8,389 nucleotides of DNA. It comes from an uncultured Clostridia bacterium (lineage in GTDB: Bacteria; Bacillota; Clostridia; Oscillospirales; Acutalibacteraceae). The translations under genes were made by a program, and so were the position numbers. Numbering within the stretch: position 1 is the stretch's first letter; each line of letters begins with the position of its first letter. Under the pieces are notes generated by a model, which was not told where the DNA came from, did not search any database, and saw nothing but the letters and a program-made list of their open reading frames with translations. The stretch covers positions 1 to 8,389 of the forward strand of contig CAJFUH010000135.1 in NCBI GenBank assembly GCA_904420155.1. Reading direction: 5' to 3'. Positions 1 through 6,131 of the stretch are shown piece after piece.

Positions 1-335
1 AATTCCGGATGGCTCACGGCGGCTGAACCCAAGATCACCCGGGAAATTCCCCGCTCCAAATAAAAAGCGACCGTCTGTATATCCCGGATACCTCCGCCCA
101 CCTCTATCTGTAGTCCGCAGGTCTTGGCCACTTCCAAAATGACCTCTTTATTCTTCGGAGAACCATCTTTGGCTCCATCCAAATCTACCATATGTAGCCA
201 GGAAGCCCCGGCCTCTTGAAAAGATTTCGCCGTCTTCACGGGGTCTTCCGCGACTTTATGGGCGGTCTCATAATCTCCCCTCAGCAGACGGACGCAATTT
301 CCATCCTTTAAATCAATCGCTGGTAAAATAATCAA
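1..335 (-). CDS. hisA: HisA, phosphoribosylformimino-5-aminoimidazole carboxamide ribotide isomerase (partial, C-terminus beyond the left edge)
   Basis: HisA is the cytoplasmic (beta/alpha)8-barrel isomerase that opens the ribose of ProFAR to give PRFAR, the substrate of HisF/HisH. Only the first 111 codons are present, out of roughly 240 usual for the family. The start is a TTG at 335-333: it gives the canonical N-terminus IILPAIDLKDG with the catalytic Asp of the AID motif at residue 8. It lies 13 bases after the hisB stop and behind a purine-rich AAGGGGG site about 7 bases upstream. No in-frame ATG fits better. Further family motifs are VDLDGAKDGSPKN (about residues 49-61), VGGGIRD (about 77-83) and ISRVILGSAAV (about 95-105). 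The second catalytic Asp, in the later half of the barrel, is outside the window. It is the sixth gene of the operon and directly follows hisB, where hisH is usually found. The identification is firm. Confidence 0.95.
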   Translation of the reverse strand, partial: MIILPAIDLKDGNCVRLLRGDYETAHKVAEDPVKTAKSFQEAGASWLHMVDLDGAKDGSPKNKEVILEVAKTCGLQIEVGGGIRDIQTVAFYLERGISRVILGSAAVSHPE

Positions 336-348
336 TTCCCTTCCCCCT

Positions 349-936
349 TTATTCCAAACTGCCTTTTGTGGACAGCACCTGCCCATCCTTTGCCCTGGCT
401 ACGGCCAGCCTGAGAGCATGCGCCACCGCTTTGTAAAGGGCTTCTACCATATGATGGGTATTCTTTCCATAAAGGATTTTTGTGTGCAACGTCATTCCGG
501 CATGGAACGCAAATGCACGGAAAAATTCTTCCGTCATACAGCTATCGTATTCCCCCACTTTTTCTTCCGGAAAAGACGCGTCAAATACCAAGAACGGACG
601 CCCGCTGATATCCACAGCCGCAAAGGCCAGCGCTTCATCCATGGGAACATAAAAAGAACCAAAGCGGGCGATGCCCCCTTTATCGCCTAAAGCCTGGGAA
701 AAAGCACGCCCCAATACAATGCCGGTATCTTCTATTGTATGGTGGCAGTCTACCTGCAAATCCCCTTTTGCTTTCACCGAAAGCCCAAAACCTCCATGAG
801 TGGCAAAGGCATCCAGCATATGATCAAAAAAGCCGATTCCCGTATGGATATCCGCTTTTCCCCCATCCAGAGAAAGGGATATTTCTATATCCGTCTCCTT
901 GGTTGTCCGTTTCCATTGGGCTTCGCGCAATGACAT
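349..936 (-). CDS. hisB: HisB, imidazoleglycerol-phosphate dehydratase (monofunctional)
   Basis: HisB dehydrates imidazole glycerol phosphate to imidazole acetol phosphate, using paired manganese ions held by conserved His and Glu residues. The 195-residue length matches the monofunctional dehydratase; the phosphatase domain of the fused enterobacterial HisB is absent. Visible motifs are FFDHML (residues 36-41), HHTIEDTGIVLG (65-76) and HHMVEALYKAVAHALR (161-176), which carry the metal ligands, plus the conserved C-terminal STKGSL (189-194). The start ATG is 4 bases beyond the hisC stop. GAGG of the TGAGGGG stretch sits very close to it, so expression probably depends on coupling to hisC. A histidinol-phosphate phosphatase must be encoded elsewhere. 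Confidence 0.97.
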   Translation of the reverse strand: MSLREAQWKRTTKETDIEISLSLDGGKADIHTGIGFFDHMLDAFATHGGFGLSVKAKGDLQVDCHHTIEDTGIVLGRAFSQALGDKGGIARFGSFYVPMDEALAFAAVDISGRPFLVFDASFPEEKVGEYDSCMTEEFFRAFAFHAGMTLHTKILYGKNTHHMVEALYKAVAHALRLAVARAKDGQVLSTKGSLE

Positions 937-940
937 CCCC

Positions 941-1996
941 TCATCTCTTAAAAAAATCTTTCAGCAGCCGGACAACCTCTCGGTTCTCCTCCGGCGCTCC
1001 TGCCGTAATACGAAGGCTGTCCCCCATAAAGCGGACGGCTACCCCGTTCTCTCCGAAGAACTCAAATAATTCTTTGGCCTTCGGGGATCGAAAATAAATA
1101 AAATTGGTACAGGTGGGAAACAGCTGTATAACCTCCGGATAGGATTGCGCCAAAATCTGTACCTCTTTATATAAGGAATCCCGGGCGCTCAGCAACTGTT
1201 CTCTGGCCTGCTGGAGCTCTTCCCTATGGGAAAACAAATGAATACCCGCCGCTTGGGTCATAGTATTGACGTTATACGGGGATTTTACCGCACGCAGCGC
1301 GCGGGTAATCGTGGGATTGGCCACGGCAAATCCCAAACGGATAGCGGCGCTCCCCACAGCTTTAGAGCTGGTACGCAAAATAATGAGATTGTCATATTGC
1401 TCCACTTCCTGGAGCAACGACTGATCCCAGAAATCCATATACGCCTCATCCAATACCACCAACGCATTCACACATTTGACCAGCCTGCGCACTTCCTGCG
1501 CTTCCAGCCCCAGGGAAGTGGGGTTACAGGGATTGGAAAAAATAATCATTCTCGCACTTTCCGTAATACAGGAGGTAATCAGGGAATCCACTTTGACCGT
1601 CAAATCCTCTCCCTTTTCCAGCGTGACGCACTGCGCTTCAGACAAAGAGGCATAAAAGCGGTACATGGAAAAATCCGGGGCTACCGTTAGAACTTTTTCT
1701 CCCTTCATAAGAAAGGCTTGCATAATGATGGAAATTAATTCATCGGATCCATTGCCCGCTGTCACGAATTCTGGTTTAATAGAGTAATAATCGGCAAAGG
1801 CTTTGCACAAATCTGTACAGCAGGGATCAGGGTACCGATTAAAAGCCATCTCAGAGATTTCCTGCATGAGAGCTTTTTTAACGGAGGCTGGCACCGGCAG
1901 GAAAGATTCATTGGCATCCAAACGGATGCGATATTCCCCGCTGATGGGGTCGTAAGGTTGTAAATCAGAAATTTTTTTATTTAATGTATATGGCAT
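941..1996 (-). CDS. hisC: HisC, histidinol-phosphate aminotransferase
   Basis: HisC is a PLP-dependent class I/II aminotransferase that moves an amino group from glutamate to imidazole acetol phosphate, giving histidinol phosphate. Its 351 residues fit the family. Visible landmarks are RLDANES (25-31), AGNGSDELI (80-88, cofactor phosphate region), SNPCNPT (154-160), DEAYMDF (183-189), SSKAVGSAAIRLGFA (210-224) with Lys212 as the expected Schiff-base lysine, PYNVN (240-244) and LRITAGAPEEN (328-338) with the substrate-carboxylate Arg. The start ATG is one base past the hisD stop (TGA-T-ATG), with GAGG 7 bases upstream inside hisD, a translational coupling arrangement. Broader aminotransferase specificity cannot be excluded from sequence, but its place between hisD and hisB settles the likely role. 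Confidence 0.96.
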   Translation of the reverse strand: MPYTLNKKISDLQPYDPISGEYRIRLDANESFLPVPASVKKALMQEISEMAFNRYPDPCCTDLCKAFADYYSIKPEFVTAGNGSDELISIIMQAFLMKGEKVLTVAPDFSMYRFYASLSEAQCVTLEKGEDLTVKVDSLITSCITESARMIIFSNPCNPTSLGLEAQEVRRLVKCVNALVVLDEAYMDFWDQSLLQEVEQYDNLIILRTSSKAVGSAAIRLGFAVANPTITRALRAVKSPYNVNTMTQAAGIHLFSHREELQQAREQLLSARDSLYKEVQILAQSYPEVIQLFPTCTNFIYFRSPKAKELFEFFGENGVAVRFMGDSLRITAGAPEENREVVRLLKDFFKR

Positions 1997-1997
1997 A

Positions 1998-3281
1998 TCA
2001 GAACCTCACTTTAATGGAGTTTGCATGAGCGGTCAGTCCCTCCGCCTCAGCTATTCTAATGATATCATCCTTAGCCTGGGCAAGAGCCGGTTTGGTGTAA
2101 TAAATGAAACTGGATTTTTTTACAAAGCTGTCCACGGAAAGGGGAGAGAAAAAACGGGCGGTTCCACTGGTGGGCAGCACATGATTGGGTCCCGCAAAAT
2201 AGTCTCCTAATGGTTCCGGAGAATAATTCCCTAAAAAGACAGAACCTGCATTGTCCAAACGCCCGATGTATTCTACTGGGTTAGCTGCACATACTTCCAG
2301 ATGTTCCGGGGCCAATTCATTGGCAAACTCCACAGCCTCATCCATATCCCGGCAGACAATCACAGCGCCATAGTCCTGCAAAGACTTCCCGATGATATCC
2401 GCGCGGGAAAGGGCTTTACACTGTATCTCAAGTTCCTTTATGGTTTTCTGCGCCAATTCCTCACAGGGAGTCAACAGAATGGCGGAAGCTAACACGTCAT
2501 GTTCCGCTTGGGACATAAGATCGGCCGCTAAAAATTTAGGGTCAGCCGTCTCATCCGCTACAATCAGAATCTCACTGGGACCTGCTACCATGTCAATATC
2601 TACCGTACCATACAGCAAACGTTTCGCTGTGGCTACATAGATGTTCCCCGGCCCCACAATTTTATCCACTTTGGGAACCGTCTCCGTTCCATAGGCCAGC
2701 GCAGCTACCGCCTGCGCCCCGCCCATCAGAAATACCCGATCTACTCCGGCAATCGCCGCGGCGGCCATGATATCCGGATTTGGTTTCCCATCTTTTCCCG
2801 GAGGGGTTACCATAACGATTTCTTTTACCCCCGCAATCTTGGCGGGAATTGCGTTCATCAGCACGGAAGAAGGATAAGCGGCTGTCCCTCCAGGGACATA
2901 AATGCCCACACAGGCCAGTCCCCGCACTCTCTGGCCCATCATTACGCCGTTATCTTCCGTAGTCAACCAGCTTTGCTGCTTCTGACGGGCATGAAACGAC
3001 CGGATATTCTCCGCAGCCCGCCGGAGGGATTCCACAAGCTGAGGGTCGCTTTGCGTCAAGGAATCCTGCAACTCATCACTGCTGATTTCCGCCTGTTCCG
3101 GCGCTTTTCCATCAAATCGGATGGTATAATCCCGCACCGCCTGATCCCCGCGTTGCCGCACGGAATCTAAAATCTCTGTTACAGCCGCCGTCACTTTTTT
3201 ATCTACTTCTCCGCTTCGCGCGCGCAATTGGGCGATCAAAGCGCGTTCTGCACTGCCATCCGCTTTTACATATGAAATCAT
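1998..3281 (-). CDS. hisD: HisD, histidinol dehydrogenase
   Basis: HisD is the zinc- and NAD-dependent enzyme of the last two steps of the pathway, oxidising L-histidinol through histidinaldehyde to L-histidine. At 427 residues it is close to the usual length. The zinc ligands known from the E. coli enzyme are all recognisable: Gln258 and His261 in SQAEHD, Asp360 in PLGDYFAGPNH, and His419 near the C-terminus (TAHANS). The catalytic pair Glu326-His327 lies in LAPEHLE. Other signatures are YVPGGTAAYPSSVLM (128-142), KIVGPGNIYVATAK (207-220) and AGPSEILIVAD (233-243). The start has an AGGAGG site 8 bases upstream that overlaps the hisG stop codon (TAAAGGAGG), the strongest ribosome binding site in the operon. 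It is third in the operon, 14 bases after hisG. Confidence 0.98.
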   Translation of the reverse strand: MISYVKADGSAERALIAQLRARSGEVDKKVTAAVTEILDSVRQRGDQAVRDYTIRFDGKAPEQAEISSDELQDSLTQSDPQLVESLRRAAENIRSFHARQKQQSWLTTEDNGVMMGQRVRGLACVGIYVPGGTAAYPSSVLMNAIPAKIAGVKEIVMVTPPGKDGKPNPDIMAAAAIAGVDRVFLMGGAQAVAALAYGTETVPKVDKIVGPGNIYVATAKRLLYGTVDIDMVAGPSEILIVADETADPKFLAADLMSQAEHDVLASAILLTPCEELAQKTIKELEIQCKALSRADIIGKSLQDYGAVIVCRDMDEAVEFANELAPEHLEVCAANPVEYIGRLDNAGSVFLGNYSPEPLGDYFAGPNHVLPTSGTARFFSPLSVDSFVKKSSFIYYTKPALAQAKDDIIRIAEAEGLTAHANSIKVRF

Positions 3282-3295
3282 ATGGGATTCCTCCT

Positions 3296-3940
3296 TTATT
3301 TTTCTTGGGAAATTTTTTTGGCTTCTTCCATCCGCGCAATCAGGGATTCAATTTCCGCCTTCCGCAATTTCAAACTGGCTACGTTTGCGATCAGCCGGGC
3401 GGAAATGGGAGTGACCTCGTCGATTACTTCCAGCCCGTTTGCTTTCAAGGTCGATCCTGTCTCCACAATATCGACAATGGCGTCGGAAAGCCCCAATAGG
3501 GGGGCCAGTTCTACGGAACCCTCTATTTTTATAATGCGGACATCCATTCCTTTTCCTTCAAAGTAGGTTCTCGCCACATTGGGATATTTGGTAGCAATGG
3601 TTTTAGTGGCGTACCCTGAAAAGAAATCCTTTCCTTTCGGGCCTGCCAAAGCAAATTTACATTTTCCAAAACCCAGATCCAAAATCTCATAAAATCCTGT
3701 TCCATGTTCCAGAATGGTATCCTTTCCCACAACGCCCAAATCACAAACTCCATGTTCCACATAGGTAATGACATCGGCAGCTTTGGCCAACACTGCTTCA
3801 ATCTCACCGCTGCCCACAGGAAGAATCAACTTCCTTCCCTTCTCCCGCACAGCAGAACAATCTAGTCCCATCTTTTCAAATAAATCTACGGTATCCTTTT
3901 CCAACCGTCCCTTTGTCAGGGCAATCCGCAATGGTTTCAT
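3296..3940 (-). CDS. hisG: HisG, ATP phosphoribosyltransferase catalytic subunit, short form
   Basis: HisG catalyses the committed step, condensing ATP with PRPP to phosphoribosyl-ATP. With 214 residues it is the short form, which lacks the C-terminal ACT-like regulatory domain of the roughly 290-300-residue long form. Short HisG is known to need HisZ as partner, and hisZ is immediately upstream. Visible motifs are RIALTKGRL (5-13), the family signature DVITYVEHGVCDLGVVGKD (56-74) and the PRPP-binding loop DIVETGSTLKANGL (157-170). The start ATG overlaps the hisZ stop in an ATGA arrangement, so the two subunits are probably made in a coupled way. A hetero-octameric HisG4HisZ4 complex is inferred from the family. 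No anomalies were seen. Confidence 0.98.
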   Translation of the reverse strand: MKPLRIALTKGRLEKDTVDLFEKMGLDCSAVREKGRKLILPVGSGEIEAVLAKAADVITYVEHGVCDLGVVGKDTILEHGTGFYEILDLGFGKCKFALAGPKGKDFFSGYATKTIATKYPNVARTYFEGKGMDVRIIKIEGSVELAPLLGLSDAIVDIVETGSTLKANGLEVIDEVTPISARLIANVASLKLRKAEIESLIARMEEAKKISQEK

Positions 3941-5151
3941 CCCTTACCGCCTTTCTCCCAAACGGAAACTGTCTCAATATGATCTGATACATAGTCCACA
4001 CGGGGGATCCTCTTTTTACGCGCATATTGCAAAGCTTCTTGCCGATCGGTAAACACACTGTTTTCACAGCGGAGCCCACCCTTGAGCAAAAACGCCGAAT
4101 GTTTCAGCGCTTTCATTTCAAAGCCGTCGTCTCCATGGACTAAAACGTCCGCCGGCTTCCTCGTTTGTACATTGCCGCTTTCCAACATCAGCTTGGTGAG
4201 GGCGTCCACATTAATACCGAACCCTACTGCCGGCATGGGCGCTCCAAATGCCTCCAACAGATGATCATAACGTCCTCCAGTCAGCACTGCATCTCCAGAA
4301 CCCTCCACATAGCCGCTAAACACAATATCGCTGTAATAATCATTTCTCTGTACCAATCCCAGGTCAATAATCAGCTTTTCTCCTAATCCCATTTCTCGCA
4401 GGGCCAAGTATAGTTCCTTTAAATAATCCAGCGTACGCATTGTATCTTCACTGGGACACAGCTCAGCAGCTTGCTGCAAGACTTCCTCTCCACCAAACAG
4501 ACGGGGCAAACGGCGGATCGCTAAAACCTCAGGCGTTTGTTCCAACCGGTCCAAAATAGTATCCAACGCGGAATAATTCTTTGATTCGATAGACAAGCGG
4601 ATATCTTCCCTGATTTCGTCGCTAATAGGCAACTGGTTTGCCAGTGAACGGAAAAATCCGGCGTGTCCCAATTCCATACGGAAATCGGGCACACAGCGGG
4701 ATAACGCCTCAATTGCGGTCACCATAACTTCCAGATCCGCCCGCTTTCCGCTGGCCCCTAGCAATTCAATTCCAGTCTGCATGACTTCATCGCTGCGCCC
4801 CATAAGGCTGGGATTATTCCGATAGACGGTCTGAGTATAATACAAACGCAGCGGCTTGCCTTCATTCTGTAGGCGGGTCGCAGTCATGCGGGCAATCGGC
4901 AAAGTGGAATCCGGCCGCAGTACCAACAATCTCCCTTTGTGATCGGTCAATTTATACATGGATTCTTGTGGAATACCCGCGCATTCCAAAGAAAATACAT
5001 CAAAAAATTCTAATCCGGGGGTAATTACCTCCTGAAACCCTCTGGATTCAAAGACAGCGGCCAGCATATGTTCTACATTCCGGTGGGCGATACATTCTTC
5101 AAACAGTAAATCTCTCGTCCCTTCCGGCGTGATATTACAATATTTTTTCAC
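3937..5151 (-). CDS. hisZ: HisZ, ATP phosphoribosyltransferase regulatory subunit (histidyl-tRNA synthetase paralogue)
   Basis: HisZ is a catalytically inactive relative of the class II core of histidyl-tRNA synthetase that binds short HisG and confers feedback inhibition by histidine. The 404 residues fit HisZ. The HisRS-like fold shows in PEGTRDLLFEE (9-19), LRPDSTLPIARM (78-89, motif 2), YYTQTVYRNNP (104-114), DYYSDIVFSGYVEGSGDAVL (271-290), TGGRYDHLL (291-299) and AVGFGINVDAL (308-318, motif 3 region). In the usual HisRS motif LVRGLDYY the catalytic Arg is third; here the aligned string is LVQRNDYY with Gln268 at that place, which supports HisZ rather than a tRNA synthetase. A C-terminal stretch from about residue 330 is retained. 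The start is GTG at 5151-5149, with AGAGGG 6 bases upstream. It is the first gene of the operon, read from the promoter just upstream. Confidence 0.96.
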   Translation of the reverse strand: MKKYCNITPEGTRDLLFEECIAHRNVEHMLAAVFESRGFQEVITPGLEFFDVFSLECAGIPQESMYKLTDHKGRLLVLRPDSTLPIARMTATRLQNEGKPLRLYYTQTVYRNNPSLMGRSDEVMQTGIELLGASGKRADLEVMVTAIEALSRCVPDFRMELGHAGFFRSLANQLPISDEIREDIRLSIESKNYSALDTILDRLEQTPEVLAIRRLPRLFGGEEVLQQAAELCPSEDTMRTLDYLKELYLALREMGLGEKLIIDLGLVQRNDYYSDIVFSGYVEGSGDAVLTGGRYDHLLEAFGAPMPAVGFGINVDALTKLMLESGNVQTRKPADVLVHGDDGFEMKALKHSAFLLKGGLRCENSVFTDRQEALQYARKKRIPRVDYVSDHIETVSVWEKGGKG

Positions 5152-5169
5152 AATATTCCCTCTTTCGCT

Positions 5170-5181
5170 TTAGCGTGCTAA
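5170..5181. promoter_or_regulatory. Candidate operator overlapping the his transcription start
   Basis: A 12-base inverted repeat, TTAGC-N2-GCTAA with perfect 5-base arms, begins directly after the -10 box and spans the predicted start site. That is where a repressor would block initiation. TrpR-family regulators (the YerC/YecD type, called HisR in comparative genomics) have been predicted to control histidine genes in Firmicutes. Whether this palindrome is their site is inference; no copy of such a regulator is in the window. Confidence 0.45.
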
Positions 5182-5182
5182 T

Positions 5183-5212
5183 ATAATAACATATTAAATC
5201 AGCGTTTGTCAA
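5183..5212 (-). promoter_or_regulatory. Sigma-A-type promoter of the his operon
   Basis: On the minus strand a perfect -35 box TTGACA (5212-5207) is followed by an 18-base spacer and a -10 box TATTAT (5188-5183). Transcription should start near 5176, leaving about 25 bases before the GTG of hisZ. This is too short for a T-box, an attenuator or a histidine-rich leader peptide, and none is visible. Confidence 0.75.
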
Positions 5213-5413
5213 TATAGGACTGCAACCGTTGTCAGATCATGTCTTTGTACAAGCTGGTAAATACAATAACTAAAGTAAACCTGATTATGAATCTGTTATA
5301 GATTTTCATTTCAATATTAACATTTTCTTCCATTCCTTGTCAAATTGATATCTCCGAGGTCCCTTTTCAAGATAAGTGTTGAGAACAGAAATCACAGAAG
5401 TTTGACGAAAACA
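5213..5413. other. AT-rich intergenic region between the divergent hisZ and DUF3784 genes
   Basis: These 201 bases separate the his promoter from the palindrome in front of the small membrane-protein gene. No RNA gene, strong hairpin or convincing coding region was seen. A minus-strand open frame ending at 5306 crosses it, but it also runs through the palindrome and has no ribosome binding site; only its last 30 or so residues look faintly protein-like. Confidence 0.5.
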
Positions 5414-5465
5414 TATTTTAGAGCATCCCCGTGCCTTGAAATTGGCATGGGGATATTCTAAAATA
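5414..5465. repeat. 52-bp imperfect palindrome upstream of the DUF3784 gene
   Basis: Left arm 5414-5435 and right arm 5444-5465 are near-perfect inverted repeats of 22 bases around an 8-base loop (TTGAAATT). Read as plus-strand RNA there is a single C/A mismatch and two G-U wobbles; on the minus strand the wobble positions become mismatches, so the plus strand folds better. The ends are AT-rich (TATTTTAGA / TCTAAAATA) and the core is GC-rich (ATCCCC / GGGGAT). No T-tract follows on the plus strand, so it is not a standard terminator. It contains the promoter given separately, so it may act as a DNA-binding site, or be a small mobile or repeated element. Confidence 0.7.
5436..5464 (+). promoter_or_regulatory. 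Sigma-A-like promoter inside the palindrome
   Basis: TTGAAA (5436-5441) lies in the loop of the palindrome and TAAAAT (5459-5464) in its right arm, separated by 17 bases, the ideal spacing. The start site would be near 5471, giving a leader of about 34 bases before the ATG at 5505. The AT-richness of the region makes chance matches easier, so this is moderately supported. Confidence 0.5.
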
Positions 5466-5504
5466 AATCTAAGATTGTAAGAAACAACAGCAGGAGGTAT
5501 TCTT

Positions 5505-5843
5505 ATGATAGCTGAAATAATTATTCTTGTTGTAGCTTTGCTGTTCTTAATCATAAGTATTTTTTTGTTTAACGGAAAAGGAAAATGGTTAATAGCTGGC
5601 TATCATACATTGTCTAAAGATGAGCAAAAGAAATATGACGAAAAGAAATTGTGCAAAGCTGTGGGAGTTTTATGTATAATATGTTGTTTTATGCTCTGCA
5701 TTATGGCGTATTTGGGATATAGAGTGGACTCTGGTTTGATGAATGAAAATGATATGCTTCCGTTTGGATTGCTATTTGTGATTGTAATTATCGTCACCCT
5801 TATTATAATCAGCAGATACATCAACAAAAAAGCTAAAAAATAA
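5505..5843 (+). CDS. DUF3784 family small membrane protein
   Basis: The product is a 112-residue predicted integral membrane protein. Three hydrophobic segments are visible, at about residues 3-22, 52-71 and 86-104. Between the first two lies a charged cytoplasm-type stretch, GKGKWLIAGYHTLSKDEQKK (24-43) continuing with YDEKKLCK (44-51), which is the hallmark of the DUF3784 family known from Firmicutes; the function of that family is unknown. The C-terminus is basic (NKKAKK). The start is well supported by AGGAGG (5492-5497) with 7-base spacing and by the upstream promoter. It is the only rightward gene in the window, stands alone between the his operon and the reductase gene, and its base composition is visibly more AT-rich than its neighbours, which suggests separate acquisition. 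Its existence is well supported; its role is not known. Confidence 0.85.
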   Translation: MIAEIIILVVALLFLIISIFLFNGKGKWLIAGYHTLSKDEQKKYDEKKLCKAVGVLCIICCFMLCIMAYLGYRVDSGLMNENDMLPFGLLFVIVIIVTLIIISRYINKKAKK

Positions 5844-5903
5844 TGATGTTTTTACTTAGGTAAATGGGAATTTATCGAGCCGTACACAGTAAAAACTAAA
5901 TAA

Positions 5904-6062
5904 CCACCTGTAAGGGCGGCCGAGAAAAATCAACTGCCCTTTTTCTATGCCTACGAGCAGGAAGGCGCGACCAACCATGACGAAACCGAGAGAGAAAACC
6001 TGCGAGAAATTAACCGCACAATTAGAGGTTTTGTTTCCCTTGAAATCACTACTTTTCTTTAA
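5904..6062 (+). pseudogene. Start-less open stretch, possible remnant of a protein gene
   Basis: A plus-strand frame runs from just after an in-frame TAA at 5901-5903 to a TAA at 6060-6062, 52 codons without any ATG, GTG or TTG start. The first 40 or so codons look genuinely protein-coding: third positions are strongly G/C, unlike the AT-rich gene before it, and the peptide is hydrophilic and balanced (for example LPFFYAYEQEGATNHDETER at about 13-32). The last dozen residues look random, as if the gene was cut there. I do not recognise the family; its style resembles accessory proteins of conjugative elements of gut Firmicutes, but that is an impression. It could also be chance. Confidence 0.3.
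5912..5944 (+). terminator. Possible intrinsic terminator after the DUF3784 gene
   Basis: AAGGGCGG (5912-5919) can pair with CTGCCCTT (5934-5941) over 8 pairs, one of them G-U, around a 14-base loop, and five T residues (5940-5944) close it. It lies about 70 bases behind the stop codon. The same bases form part of a start-less open stretch, so the hairpin could be incidental. Confidence 0.4.
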
Positions 6063-6087
6063 AAGGGCATCTCCGGAAAAATCCTCT

Positions 6088-6121
6088 AAAAAATGAAGCG
6101 GCAAAGAAACCTCCTGCCGCT
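6088..6121 (-). terminator. Intrinsic terminator of the short-chain dehydrogenase gene
   Basis: On the minus strand, 10 bases past the stop codon, AGCGGCA (6121-6115) pairs perfectly with TGCCGCT (6103-6097) around an 11-base loop, followed by TTCA and six T residues (6093-6088). This is a conventional rho-independent terminator and marks the end of the leftward transcript. Confidence 0.75.
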
Positions 6122-6131
6122 CAATCAAAAC

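Noticed and set aside
735..1097. Plus-strand open frames across the his operon (for example 418-690, 735-1097, 1226-1690).
   Set aside because: They are antisense shadows of hisB and hisC, without family motifs or ribosome binding sites, while the minus-strand genes are unambiguous.
5152..5212. Possible T-box riboswitch or histidine attenuator in front of hisZ.
   Set aside because: The predicted leader is about 25 bases, with no specifier stem, no T-box sequence, no terminator hairpin and no run of His codons.
5306..5554. Minus-strand open frame of 82 codons overlapping the DUF3784 start, whose last part (LEKGPRRYQFDKEWKKML) looks faintly like a protein C-terminus.
   Set aside because: It has no ribosome binding site, runs antisense through the well-supported DUF3784 start and through the palindrome, and its first part is low in protein character. 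At most its last 30 or so codons could be a fossil; not enough to call.
5856..6128. Minus-strand open frame of 90 codons after the SDR gene.
   Set aside because: It starts within 4 bases of the SDR stop, runs through the SDR terminator and is antisense to the better-looking plus-strand remnant. No ribosome binding site or family motif is seen.
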